From: Lysobacter_F sp035645555 | GTDB lineage: Bacteria > Pseudomonadota > Gammaproteobacteria > Xanthomonadales > Xanthomonadaceae | Reading direction: 5' to 3' | Assembly (NCBI GenBank): GCA_035645555.1 | Contig: DASQMI010000094.1 | Coordinates: 37,639 to 101,638, forward strand | DNA: 64,000 bases | The notes under the pieces: model-generated | What the model was told of the DNA's origin: nothing | Seen by the model: only the letters and a program-made list of their open reading frames with translations | Database searches by the model: none | Program-made: the position numbers and the translations under genes | Part shown: positions 42,192-51,986 of the stretch, piece after piece | How positions within the stretch are numbered: the stretch's first letter is position 1 | How the letters are laid out: each line of letters opens with the position of its first letter

Positions 42192-43000
42192 CGGGCGCGC
42201 TCCTTCGGCTGCCCGGCCCGGGGCGCCGCGGAGCGTGCCCCCCCCGAGTCCCGTTGCTGCGTACGGCGAGACACGGGCCTGGTAGCACGCGACGGGTCCC
42301 GGTCCTGCCGCTCCGTGGCGCTTGTCGCGGCCGGCTCGGTGCCGGAGTCATTGCGAACAGCATCCGGGGCGGGCGCCGCTGCCGTGCCGGCAGGATTTTC
42401 CTTGAGCGCGCTATTGCGCGCCGCCATCGGCTTGCGCGGCCCCTTCCGATAGTAGCCGCGGACGATTACGGACACGCGCGTCTCGCCCTCACCACTGGCT
42501 TCGATTCGTTCGGTTTGCACCCATGGGAGGGCCTCGCTGAGGACACGGACAAACGGCCCCACGGTACCCAGCGGCGCCACCACATCTACGCGTGCGGGAA
42601 CCTGCCACAGACCGGGATAGTCCGGTACATCCACTGCAGCCTCCACCTGAACCGTTTCGACCCGGACGCCCGTGGACGGCAGCGTATCGGCCAGCCACGC
42701 CTGCAACTCGGCTTGGGCGGACCCAGCGCTCGGAACCGGCGGCAACCGCTCGCGTTCGGTATGGAGCGCCGCTTCCGCCTGCAAGGCACGCTTCGGCCAT
42801 GCCGCCTCACGGCTAGCTTCCTCCAGCCGTTGCAGCAGCTGCAGATCGCGGCTGTACTCCTCGGCCACGGCAGCGCGGCGGTCGCCGATCGCTACACCTG
42901 CGTGAGCGCCAGCCACAAGCAGGATAGCCAACGCTCCAACGCGCAGCCGCCGGTTATCTCGCCACTCTTGGCGCGCCCGCTCCCAGTACGCGCGGATCAC
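42188..43000 (-). CDS. gspM: Type II secretion protein M
   Basis: Bitopic inner-membrane protein of 270 residues in the place of xpsM. The transmembrane helix is LRVGALAILLVAGAHAGVAI (about 20-39), followed by a coiled-coil-like stretch and a ferredoxin-like periplasmic domain (LQAWLADTLPSTGVRVETV, GPFVRVLSEALPWVQTERI). The last 80 residues are a disordered, arginine- and serine-rich tail that is unusual for the family. The start is GTG 43000, overlapping the gspL stop (GTGA). Confidence 0.85.
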   Translation of the reverse strand: MIRAYWERARQEWRDNRRLRVGALAILLVAGAHAGVAIGDRRAAVAEEYSRDLQLLQRLEEASREAAWPKRALQAEAALHTERERLPPVPSAGSAQAELQAWLADTLPSTGVRVETVQVEAAVDVPDYPGLWQVPARVDVVAPLGTVGPFVRVLSEALPWVQTERIEASGEGETRVSVIVRGYYRKGPRKPMAARNSALKENPAGTAAAPAPDAVRNDSGTEPAATSATERQDRDPSRATRPVSRRTQQRDSGGARSAAPRAGQPKERAR

Positions 43001-44049
43001 CGGGCCGCCTCCGCTTTTGCGACCCCAGGGAGATTGAACACCAGGCGCATCTCTCCCGTGGTAAGCGGCGCGGCCGAAGCGTCAGCGAGCAACGGATGTC
43101 TCTCGAAGGCTGCCACGAATGCGCGTGGATCCCTCTCGGCCGACTTCACTGCCACCTCGAGTTTGCCGCCCTCACGCAACCATCCCGTCAGCCGGCTGTC
43201 CTTGGGCAGCTTTGCGATCACGTCCGCCATCAGTGAGTAGTCGCTGACGCCACGCTGCAGTTCCCTTAGATGCAGCAACGACGCTCGCGCATTCTCGGCG
43301 CGCTCGCGTGCGGCCAGTAGGGGTACAGAGCGCGCGCGCAGGGCCTCCAGACGCTCGCCGAGATCAGCATGCGCCTGCTGCCAGCGGACCAGCGCTGCCG
43401 ATTGCCAGCCCAGCACAGCCGCCAATCCCCATGCCGCCGCCGTCCATGCCCAGCGCTCCAACCGGGCCGGCGAGGCAGGGAGCCCGCGTCGCACATCCCC
43501 CCATGGGGAAGCCCAGGGGGCGTCGACCGGCTCTGGCATCGGGTGGGCCTGGCCGGGACCAAGTCCGCAGGCACGGACAAACAGCCGCCATTGTTCGGGA
43601 CTCGGGCGCTCGGACCACCATTGACTCGCATGCAGTTCGCCTTGGCGCCAGTACTGACCCTCAACGCCACTCACCAGCTTCAGCAGTCGCAGACCATCCA
43701 CAGCCGGCGGCGCGCGAAGCAGACTCTCAGGCACCCAGCCTTCCTCAGCGGACTTGATCCAGGCGCTCGGTTCCGCCCACAGCCACATGTGGGCCACGGG
43801 GCCGGTCCACACGACATGCGCGGGCGCCCCTTCCACAGGCTCGTGTTGACGAGCCGCAATCCGGGCCGCGCCGAGCCGCTGACGTGGCGGCAACGCGGAA
43901 AAGTCAATGCGGCGATACAGACATTGCGCGCGGGGAACGACCCACTCGAGCGCTCCGAACACCCCACCACGCGCGACGCACAGCCCCTCAGGGCCGATCA
44001 GGCGCCGCGTCGGCGAAAAGAGCGCTGCCAGGGTCTTGCGCAGGAGCAT
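42997..44049 (-). CDS. gspL: Type II secretion protein L
   Basis: Protein of 350 residues linking the cytoplasmic ATPase to the membrane platform. The cytoplasmic actin-like part covers about 1-200, the transmembrane helix is WTAAAWGLAAVLGWQSAALV, and a small periplasmic domain ends LVFNLPGVAKAEAAR. The ATG at 44049 was chosen; an in-frame ATG at 44145 would extend deep into gspK. Overlap with gspK is still 62 bases. Similarity to PilN-type text (LRELQRGVSDYSLMADV) fits the family. Confidence 0.82.
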   Translation of the reverse strand: MLLRKTLAALFSPTRRLIGPEGLCVARGGVFGALEWVVPRAQCLYRRIDFSALPPRQRLGAARIAARQHEPVEGAPAHVVWTGPVAHMWLWAEPSAWIKSAEEGWVPESLLRAPPAVDGLRLLKLVSGVEGQYWRQGELHASQWWSERPSPEQWRLFVRACGLGPGQAHPMPEPVDAPWASPWGDVRRGLPASPARLERWAWTAAAWGLAAVLGWQSAALVRWQQAHADLGERLEALRARSVPLLAARERAENARASLLHLRELQRGVSDYSLMADVIAKLPKDSRLTGWLREGGKLEVAVKSAERDPRAFVAAFERHPLLADASAAPLTTGEMRLVFNLPGVAKAEAAR

Positions 44050-45046
44050 GGGCCAGTGGTCGATGAACGGGGTAGGCGGCCAGGATGGCCCACGGAGCCC
44101 GTTTGTCCGCGAGGGGCGTGAATCGTACATGGATGCGCCAGCCACTGCCTGTCCGGCCCCACAACGTCATTCGTAAGGTGTCTGAAGGCTGGAACCGATA
44201 ATCGATCATCGGGTCGCCAGGCAGGCGCACACCCGTGACGTTCTGGACCTCGAAGCCGGACACAAACGGTCGCTGCTCGCGCCGGGCGACCAGCGTGCGG
44301 CACGTGGTCGGGCATCCCGGCAGCCACGTCGCGAGGAGGGACTTCGGCGCGGTGTTGAGGTTTACGGCTCCGGAGTAGAACACGGTGGCGTCGTCCGGCA
44401 ACCGGGAACGCGCCGGCTCCGGCAACTCGTCCCAGCCCAGCACACGCAAGACTTCCCCGGGCATCAGCAGCCGTCGATCCGGCGGCGGCGTGCGAGCGGC
44501 TCGCCTGTACTCCGCCTGCTCCGCTCCGTTGAGTCGCTTCAGCGTGTCCTCGTCGGTGTAGTCCATCAGAGCGTCGCGCAGGCGCGCAATGCGGTCCTTT
44601 CGAACCCCGACGCCTTCGAGATAGCGGTCGACAAGCTGAGTGGTCGGCACCATGAGGCCCAGCAACCCGGCCTCATCCTGTAACGCGAATGTCGCCTCTC
44701 CCCAGCCTCGATATGGCGTGCCGTCCAACCGAAGCTCGCCGCCGCGCGGATCGGTGCGCAAGCCGCCGAACTCCTGCAGAAGCCGCTCGCTCCGCTCGGC
44801 TTCCGTCAGGGCGCGCGTCGGCAGGCCCGCCCGAGTGGTCTCGCGTGTCGCACCGAGGTAGAGCACCGCATCTCGCGTTGCAGCGATCGCCAGCGCATCC
44901 GCCGTCTGTTCCCGCTCCTCAGCCGCAGCGCGCACCTGCTCGTAGCTCCAGAGCGTGATGAGCGCGACTGCGACAGTGATCGCCGCCAAAACCCATAGGG
45001 TCACCGCGAGGACAAAGCCTCGCTGGCTGCCGCTGTCAGTAGACAC
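43988..45046 (-). CDS. gspK: Type II secretion minor pseudopilin K
   Basis: Largest minor pseudopilin (352 residues), thought to cap the pseudopilus tip. The N-terminal prepilin segment is QRGFVLAVTLWVLAAITVAVAL, lacking the usual E5 as K members do. The insertion domain contains DALMDYTDEDTLKRLNG and VNLNTAPKSLLATWL, the latter a helix-hairpin motif typical of K. The start is GTG 45046, overlapping the gspJ stop by 11 bases. Confidence 0.92.
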   Translation of the reverse strand: MSTDSGSQRGFVLAVTLWVLAAITVAVALITLWSYEQVRAAAEEREQTADALAIAATRDAVLYLGATRETTRAGLPTRALTEAERSERLLQEFGGLRTDPRGGELRLDGTPYRGWGEATFALQDEAGLLGLMVPTTQLVDRYLEGVGVRKDRIARLRDALMDYTDEDTLKRLNGAEQAEYRRAARTPPPDRRLLMPGEVLRVLGWDELPEPARSRLPDDATVFYSGAVNLNTAPKSLLATWLPGCPTTCRTLVARREQRPFVSGFEVQNVTGVRLPGDPMIDYRFQPSDTLRMTLWGRTGSGWRIHVRFTPLADKRAPWAILAAYPVHRPLAHAPAQDPGSALFADAAPDRP

Positions 45047-45632
45047 CGGAAGCGTTCCTCCGCAGGTTGTGCGGTAGCACGCCCTCCGCGATTATCGGCA
45101 CCCACCACGAAAGGGATCCCCCGGTCGTACGCGCTTCGAGGCGCACCAACCGCGGCAGCTGCTCGGCCGCATCGGCCGCCGGCTTCCACTCATCGTGCCA
45201 TTGGCCCGCGCTGTCCAAGTACGAGAAGCGCGCATCGTGGAGCGGCCCCGGAATGACGGCGATATCCCCGCTGCGTTCGTCGCGATAATGCAGGGCCAGC
45301 CCGCCTGCCGTGCGCGCGAGCCTCCATTCGATGCGCCCGGGCCCTTGGCTGACCAATGGACGCGCGCACACCATCTCCAGCACGTCCGCGGTACCCCGCA
45401 TCCGACCGAGCTCCGGAATGTCAATCAGCGCGGTGGATACGGTGTCGCGAAACCAAGCCTCCTGCAGCAAAACGACACGGGCCTGCTCCTGGTGGCGGAA
45501 CAGGCGCGCACGCAGCGCCAAGGTCTGGTTGAGGGCTTGCATCAGGACTGTGACCAACAGCGAAACGATCACGAGCGTCACGATCGTTTCCAACAACGTA
45601 AAGCCGGCCAGGCGCTTGCGCGTAGTCGTCAT
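45036..45632 (-). CDS. gspJ: Type II secretion minor pseudopilin J
   Basis: Pseudopilin of 198 residues with the prepilin peptidase site RLAGFTLLETIVTLVIVS (cleavage after G, E5 present). The body matches GspJ (PRLVRLEARTTGGSLSWWVP). The ATG at 45632 overlaps the gspI stop (ATGA). In-frame upstream extension to 45809 is disfavoured because the leader peptide must be short. Confidence 0.88.
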   Translation of the reverse strand: MTTTRKRLAGFTLLETIVTLVIVSLLVTVLMQALNQTLALRARLFRHQEQARVVLLQEAWFRDTVSTALIDIPELGRMRGTADVLEMVCARPLVSQGPGRIEWRLARTAGGLALHYRDERSGDIAVIPGPLHDARFSYLDSAGQWHDEWKPAADAAEQLPRLVRLEARTTGGSLSWWVPIIAEGVLPHNLRRNASGVY

Positions 45633-46054
45633 AAGCGGGGCGCTTCGCGCACTTGACGATACCCGATGCGGAGACGGGTCATTTCCTGAGCCAGTTCGCC
45701 CTCGCGCCACAGCTGCAGCCGCATTCGATACAGGCCGACGCGGTACAGGCCGGGTTGGAGACTGCCCGTCGAGGAATCGCGTTCCGGCTCGACGGGCTCG
45801 CTGCTCCACCGGAGGATGTGCTCATCCAGCCGCAGCTCTCCGTGCGGCCGCTCCATCGGATTGATGCGCTCGCTCCACGCCAGTGCATTGCGCAGCGCGG
45901 TATCGTTCTGGCGCGCGCTTTCAGCGCGCTGCACCATCTGCACGGACTGCGAGAGTGCGGCAAAGAGCGCCATTCCTGCTGCTGCCAGAATGGCGAGCGA
46001 CACGATCGCCTCCAACAGCGTGAACCCTGCTGCCCGGCGCTGCCTAGCGTGCAT
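45629..46054 (-). CDS. gspI: Type II secretion minor pseudopilin I
   Basis: Minor pseudopilin of 141 residues. The leader MHARQRRAAG precedes FTLLEAIVSLAILAAAGMAL with E5. The periplasmic domain is short, with PGLYRVGLYRMRLQLW near the end. The ATG at 46054 gives a ten-residue leader and overlaps the gspH stop by 11 bases. Confidence 0.85.
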   Translation of the reverse strand: MHARQRRAAGFTLLEAIVSLAILAAAGMALFAALSQSVQMVQRAESARQNDTALRNALAWSERINPMERPHGELRLDEHILRWSSEPVEPERDSSTGSLQPGLYRVGLYRMRLQLWREGELAQEMTRLRIGYRQVREAPRL

Positions 46055-46475
46055 CGGCAACCCTGCAATCCGGCGCGACAAGCGTCCAGATTTCGGCGCC
46101 CCCTCGCCCTTCCACACGCACCCGCGCCTGTGTACAGAGGCCGCTCGCCTCTATTCGGATGGGATCCAACGGCGACACTTGCCAACCGTCCGGAAATTGA
46201 AGCGATTCAGCTAGGACTGCGTGTGCCCCTGCATTCACGAAAAGCGGCTGGCCGGCGCGCCTTGCGCGCAGAGGGAGTTGCTCAAGCTGACGCCTGACCT
46301 CAGCACGTTCACCGCTGCCCACGACCGCGTCGTAGGTGCGCTGAAGACGAGGTGCGACCATCGCGGAGGCGACCGCGATGAGCGCCAGCACGATGAGCAA
46401 TTCGAGCAAGGTGAAGCCGCTCGTGCTCCTCGCGACCGTCGCGAGCGGCCTATTGCGGCGGCAGGAAGCCGACAT
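46044..46475 (-). CDS. gspH: Type II secretion minor pseudopilin H
   Basis: Minor pseudopilin of about 143 residues. Prepilin motif TSGFTLLELLIVLALIAVA with E5, after a leader of about 20 residues. The ATG at 46475 overlaps the gspG end by 26 bases; no better start exists. The body (FVNAGAHAVLAESLQFPDGW) fits GspH/XpsH. Confidence 0.83.
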   Translation of the reverse strand: MSASCRRNRPLATVARSTSGFTLLELLIVLALIAVASAMVAPRLQRTYDAVVGSGERAEVRRQLEQLPLRARRAGQPLFVNAGAHAVLAESLQFPDGWQVSPLDPIRIEASGLCTQARVRVEGRGGAEIWTLVAPDCRVADAR

Positions 46476-46887
46476 CCGCGTCATTGCCCTCGCCACCACG
46501 CTTGCCGTCGGCGCCCAGCGAGTAAAGTGCGAATGGCATCCCATCCCGGCCCGGAATTGCATATTGGTACGGATTGCCCCAAGGGTCCGCTGGGACTGCC
46601 TCGTCCAGATAAGGTCCGCGCCATCGCGCGCGAGCGCGATCGTCGGCGGGTGGCTGCGTCAGAACGTTCAAGCTCTCCTCAGGCGTGGGCAGGCGACCGA
46701 CTTCCAGCCGGAACGTTTCCACGGCACCTCGGAGCATGCGCACCTGGGTTTCCGCAACCTGAACCTTCGATGTGTCTACTCTGCTAAAGAGGCGCGGGCC
46801 CACCAGGCTGGCAATCAGTCCGATCACCACCAGCACCACAAGCATTTCGAGCAGGGTAAAACCGCGACTTCTACGAAGCTGGACCAT
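46450..46887 (-). CDS. gspG: Type II secretion major pseudopilin G
   Basis: Major pseudopilin of 145 residues and the best conserved of the set. The leader MVQLRRSRG precedes FTLLEMLVVLVVIGLIASLVG. Calcium-loop and core text DPWGNPYQYAIPGR and LYSLGADGKRGGEGNDADV is diagnostic. The ATG at 46887 has GGAG five bases upstream; a GTG two codons earlier lacks spacing for it. Confidence 0.96.
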   Translation of the reverse strand: MVQLRRSRGFTLLEMLVVLVVIGLIASLVGPRLFSRVDTSKVQVAETQVRMLRGAVETFRLEVGRLPTPEESLNVLTQPPADDRARARWRGPYLDEAVPADPWGNPYQYAIPGRDGMPFALYSLGADGKRGGEGNDADVGFLPPQ

Positions 46888-46905
46888 GGACACTCCAATG
46901 GGCGT

Positions 46906-48105
46906 TTACAGCGGCACGTCATTTACGCTGGTAATCGCCAGAATGATTGCGGTCACGATCATGCCGACAATCACACCGATGATAATGATCGCCAGAGGCT
47001 CGATCAATTGAAGGACGCGTTTCATTCGATCGCGTCCGGATGTTTCGTATAGCCGCGCAAGCGCGGCGAGAAGCTTGGGAAGTTCACCGCTTGCCTCGCC
47101 CACCGCAACAAGGTCGTAGCCAGTCGGATTCAAGGCTTGGTGCTCCCGCAACGCTGCTGACAAGGGCGAACCTGCCTTGACCGATTTGGCGACCTGTGTC
47201 AATCGGTTGCGGAGGAACGCCAACCGCACTGATCCGGCCGCCAGCCCAAGCGCTCGGATCAGCTCAACACGCCCCGCGAGCAACGCGGAAAGCGTACTTG
47301 ACCAGCGGCCAACCTCCGCTTCCACCAGCCAATCGCCCAACACCGGTAGCGTGGCAGCCAGCTCAGCCAGTCGGTTTCGGACCGCATCACGCGACCAAAA
47401 GACCCGGAGCCCGAAGATCGCTGCCGCGACGCCTAGGCCAACAAGCCCGATATGCTCGCTGAGCCATACCCCTGCACTGATCGTCCAACGAGATAACGTT
47501 GGCATGCGGTCGCCGTGCTGCGTGAGCAGACCACCGAAGCGCGGCACCACCCAGACAAAGATAATGGCGACGGCGGCGATCCCCGACAGGACTAGCACGC
47601 TTGGGTAAACCAATGCCGATCGCATTTCTTGGCTGACCCGCTGGTCGTATTCGAACTGATCGACGCCTGCGCGCAGCGACTCGGCGAGGCGGCCGGTCGC
47701 TTCGCCGGCCTGAACCAATTGGTGCACGTATTCCGGCAGCGCAAGAGCCGAACTGCGCAGTGCCAAACTAAAACTCTCGCCGCGCCGTACGCCACGCTCC
47801 ATCTCGGCGAAGGCGCGGGTGAGCTGCGGGTGGTGGCTGGACTTCGCCAACGAGGCGAGCGCGACCACCAGCGTGACCCCCGCCTCCAAGAGGGTGGCAA
47901 ACTCCTGCAAAACCAGTTGCACCTCTCGCGCCGATGCGCGTCGGCGACGATGGGCCAGGGGCCGTTTTTCGGCCTGGGGACGCAAAGCGAACACCACTAG
48001 CCCTTGCGCTGCCAATTCACGCGCAGCCTCGCGCTCACCAGCCGCGTGGAGACTACCGGACACTTTGCTTCCGGTTGGAGCAATCGCCTCGTAGCGGAAT
48101 TCCAT
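46906..48105 (-). CDS. gspF: Type II secretion inner-membrane platform protein F
   Basis: Polytopic platform protein of 399 residues with two repeated GspF domains (QEFATLLEAGVTLVVALASL and WSSTLSALLAGRVELIRAL). Three membrane segments are seen, the last IIIIGVIVGMIVTAIILAI. The N-terminus MEFRYEAIAPTGSKVSGSL is typical. It begins one base after the gspE stop. Confidence 0.95.
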   Translation of the reverse strand: MEFRYEAIAPTGSKVSGSLHAAGEREAARELAAQGLVVFALRPQAEKRPLAHRRRRASAREVQLVLQEFATLLEAGVTLVVALASLAKSSHHPQLTRAFAEMERGVRRGESFSLALRSSALALPEYVHQLVQAGEATGRLAESLRAGVDQFEYDQRVSQEMRSALVYPSVLVLSGIAAVAIIFVWVVPRFGGLLTQHGDRMPTLSRWTISAGVWLSEHIGLVGLGVAAAIFGLRVFWSRDAVRNRLAELAATLPVLGDWLVEAEVGRWSSTLSALLAGRVELIRALGLAAGSVRLAFLRNRLTQVAKSVKAGSPLSAALREHQALNPTGYDLVAVGEASGELPKLLAALARLYETSGRDRMKRVLQLIEPLAIIIIGVIVGMIVTAIILAITSVNDVPL

Positions 48106-48106
48106 G

Positions 48107-49825
48107 CTACTCGTCCAGAGGCAACGCGCCGGTCACTCGGACCACTTCCTCCACAGTGGTCAGTCCTGCGCGCACTTTGAGCAGGCCATCCTCGCGCAGT
48201 GTTCGGCCGCCCTGCACGCTGGCCAGCGCGCGCAACTTTTCTGCGGTAGAACGAGCCAAGATGAGCTCCTGCATCTCAGGCGTCACGTCCACCAGCTCGT
48301 AAATGCCGACACGGCCGCGATAACCAGTGCCTTGGCAACGGGCACATCCGACAGGGCGGCGCCAGTTTGCTGCTGTCGCCCCCGAACCCAGCAGCGGTGC
48401 CACCAGCCTCGACAGAGCGGGCAGGGGTTCGGAGCTTTGACTGCAGTCGGAACATAGCCTGCGCACCAAACGCTGCGCCTGCACCGCACGAACGCTGGTC
48501 GCGACCAGGAACGGCTCGACGCCCATGTCGATGAGGCGGGTAAAGGCGCTGACAGCATCGTTCGTATGGAGCGTCGACAACACCAGATGGCCGGTCAGCG
48601 ACGATTGCACGGCGATTTCGGCTGTTTCCAAGTCACGAATCTCGCCGATCATGATGACGTCGGGATCCTGTCGCAGGATCGCGCGCAAAGCCCGGCCAAA
48701 GGTATAACCGATCTCGGCGTTGGCCTGGATCTGGGTGATCCCGGGGACCTGATATTCGACCGGGTCTTCGACGGTAATGATCTTGCGATCGCGCTGGTTA
48801 ATCGACTCGAGCGCCGCATAGAGCGTGGTCGACTTGCCCGAGCCGGTCGGACCAGTCACCAGTACGATGCCGTGCGGTTCCTGCACCCAGCCACGGAAGA
48901 GCGCTAGATCCCGGGGCGCGAACCCCAACCTCTCCATGCTGAGATCCTGCCGCTCCTTCGGCAGCAGACGCATCACTAGCGATTCGCCATGTACGGCCGG
49001 AACCGCTGATACGCGCACGTCGACGTCCTGGCCGCTGACGCGGACGCTCAGTCGACCGTCCTGCGGAAGACGACGTTCGGCGATGTCCATCCCCGAAATG
49101 AGCTTCACTCGGGACGCGACTGCCGGATACCGGCTCGCGGGCAGCGTCAGGCGTGTGTGCAGGATGCCGTCGACACGCATCCGCACGTGGAAGACGAATT
49201 CCTCTGGCTCGATGTGGATGTCCGACGCACGCTGATCCATTGCCTGCGCGAGGATATTGTTCACCAGCTCGATGACCGGTGCCTCCTCGGCGAGCTCGCG
49301 CAGGTGGCTTACATCATCTTCGCCGCCCTCGTCGTCCGCCCGCCGAGCCCGCACCACAAGATCGACCAGGCGCTCGATTTCCTGCGACCGGGCTAGGCGC
49401 CAGGACCAACCAGCTGGCAACCGCTGCGCAAGCAGCTCGTTGGCGGCAGGATCCAACGGGTCGCGGCCAGCGACGAGTACGCGGCCGCCAGGGCACTGCC
49501 ACGCAACCACGTCGTTATCGACCCACCAGTCAGGGACGATCCCAGTGGCGTCCAACACCTGCCGTGCCGCCTGTGCATCCAGCGGCCACTCGTCTGACTG
49601 CAGCAGGGGGATCTCAAGCTGCTCCGAAAGCACGGGCAGCAGCGACTCTTCCGAAAGCGCGCCAAGGCGGACCAGGATGCTGCCAATGCGTCCGCCATAC
49701 TGCTGCTGGAACGCCAGCGCCTTGGCCACATCGGCAGAGGTAGCCAGCTGACGCTCGATCAGCAACTCACCCAGACGCCGCGTAGTGGGTGACGGCATGA
49801 CCGTGTTGGCGGAAGCTGGCGACAT
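48107..49825 (-). CDS. gspE: Type II secretion ATPase E
   Basis: Cytoplasmic hexameric ATPase of 572 residues powering pseudopilus assembly; first gene of the operon. Walker A is GPTGSGKSTTLYAAL, the Asp box ITVEDPVEYQ, Walker B DPDVIMIGEIRDLETA, and the His box LSTLHTNDA. A zinc-binding CSDC ... CARC four-cysteine motif is present, as in most GspE proteins. The N1E domain (RLGELLIERQLATSADVAKAL) is complete. No promoter was clearly seen in the 74-base gap behind cbs. Confidence 0.96.
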   Translation of the reverse strand: MSPASANTVMPSPTTRRLGELLIERQLATSADVAKALAFQQQYGGRIGSILVRLGALSEESLLPVLSEQLEIPLLQSDEWPLDAQAARQVLDATGIVPDWWVDNDVVAWQCPGGRVLVAGRDPLDPAANELLAQRLPAGWSWRLARSQEIERLVDLVVRARRADDEGGEDDVSHLRELAEEAPVIELVNNILAQAMDQRASDIHIEPEEFVFHVRMRVDGILHTRLTLPASRYPAVASRVKLISGMDIAERRLPQDGRLSVRVSGQDVDVRVSAVPAVHGESLVMRLLPKERQDLSMERLGFAPRDLALFRGWVQEPHGIVLVTGPTGSGKSTTLYAALESINQRDRKIITVEDPVEYQVPGITQIQANAEIGYTFGRALRAILRQDPDVIMIGEIRDLETAEIAVQSSLTGHLVLSTLHTNDAVSAFTRLIDMGVEPFLVATSVRAVQAQRLVRRLCSDCSQSSEPLPALSRLVAPLLGSGATAANWRRPVGCARCQGTGYRGRVGIYELVDVTPEMQELILARSTAEKLRALASVQGGRTLREDGLLKVRAGLTTVEEVVRVTGALPLDE

Positions 49826-49899
49826 TAGGACCCAAGGCTTTTGGCCGGCGCAGGATAACAGGCGGAATACCCGTGCCCGTCGGACCTTTCGTGTGCGGT

Positions 49900-51282
<1,383 letters not shown>

Positions 51283-51356
51283 GCGGGTCCCTGCGGCCGC
51301 ACAGGCGGCCTCTCGAAGGACGCGATTCTAGCCGGGCCGGCGGCCGGGCCGGTGCG

Positions 51357-51437
51357 CCGCCGCGGCTGCCCGCAGGCAGCCGCGGCGGACCGGACGCGGG
51401 CGTTGGCGGTCGACGAGGAAGACGCCACCGCCCGCGT
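51357..51437. repeat. Two tandem long hairpins between ydcH-like gene and cbs
   Basis: The first is a perfect 14-base stem (CCGCCGCGGCTGCC at 51357-51370, loop CGCA, partner at 51375-51388). The second pairs CGCGGGCG near 51395 with CGCCCGCG near 51430, extended by TGGCG/CGCCA. The second starts ten bases past the ydcH-like stop. Neither has a T-run, so they may be attenuating or mRNA-protecting structures instead of terminators. Confidence 0.6.
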
Positions 51438-51446
51438 TGATCGAAC

Positions 51447-51665
51447 TCAGTGGTGCATCGCCTCGTACAGGCGGAACAGGCGATCCTTGGCCGCGAGTTT
51501 CTCGCGCTTCATCTGCATCAGCGTGACGTCGTCGATCGGCAGCACGCCCAGCTCGGCGTCCAGCACCTTCTTGTCCAGCTCCTTGTGGCGCTGGTAGAGC
51601 TGCTTGAACTCCGGATTGCTCTGGATGAGCGCGTCGATTTCCTGTTGCGGCCGTTCTTCGAACAT
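51447..51665 (-). CDS. YdcH/DUF465 family small protein
   Basis: Helical protein of 72 residues, MFEERPQQEIDALIQSNPEF followed by LYQRHKELDKKVLDAE and LMQMKREKLAAKDRLFRLYE. This is the DUF465 (YdcH) pattern: two antiparallel helices with a conserved F/LYxxHxELD core. Function is unknown in general. Ribosome site AAGGAGG precedes the ATG by a few bases. It is transcribed toward cbs. Confidence 0.92.
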   Translation of the reverse strand: MFEERPQQEIDALIQSNPEFKQLYQRHKELDKKVLDAELGVLPIDDVTLMQMKREKLAAKDRLFRLYEAMHH

Positions 51666-51986
51666 GGATGCCTCCTTCAGCACAAATGCAAACGCCCCGG
51701 CCGGGCGGGCCGAGGCGTTGCGAGGGTGATCCGGGGCGGTGCGGGACGCAGGACCCGCAGACCATCGCCGACCTCGAAGGCGGCGTAGCTCTGCGGGGGC
51801 AAGATCAGCTGCGTCATCGCGACCTGGCTCGTGGCCAAGCGGGAAAGCCGCTTGGGATACCGACCCTACTCCTTCGCCTGGGGGTCGGCAAGGGCCGCGG
51901 CGGCGGGCCGCACCCCGCATGCACGGTCGGTTCACGCTCGGCTGGGCGGAAGCCGGCACGATCGCCGCAGTTGGCCGCAATTGTTT
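51666..51986. other. Intergenic stretch between ydcH-like gene and ompA-like gene
   Basis: No gene was seen over 321 bases. A hairpin (AACGCC..CGGCC with GGCCG..GGCGTT, 51691-51719) lies 26 bases upstream of the ydcH-like start. A T-rich patch (TTGTTTTTATTTG) covers the end of the ompA-like gene on the plus strand. The rest is GC-rich text without recognisable structure. Confidence 0.5.

Noticed and set aside
51840..51960. Text resembling structured RNA or group II intron ends upstream of the ydcH-like gene
   Set aside because: No consistent domain V hairpin, no reverse transcriptase gene, and no defined ends.
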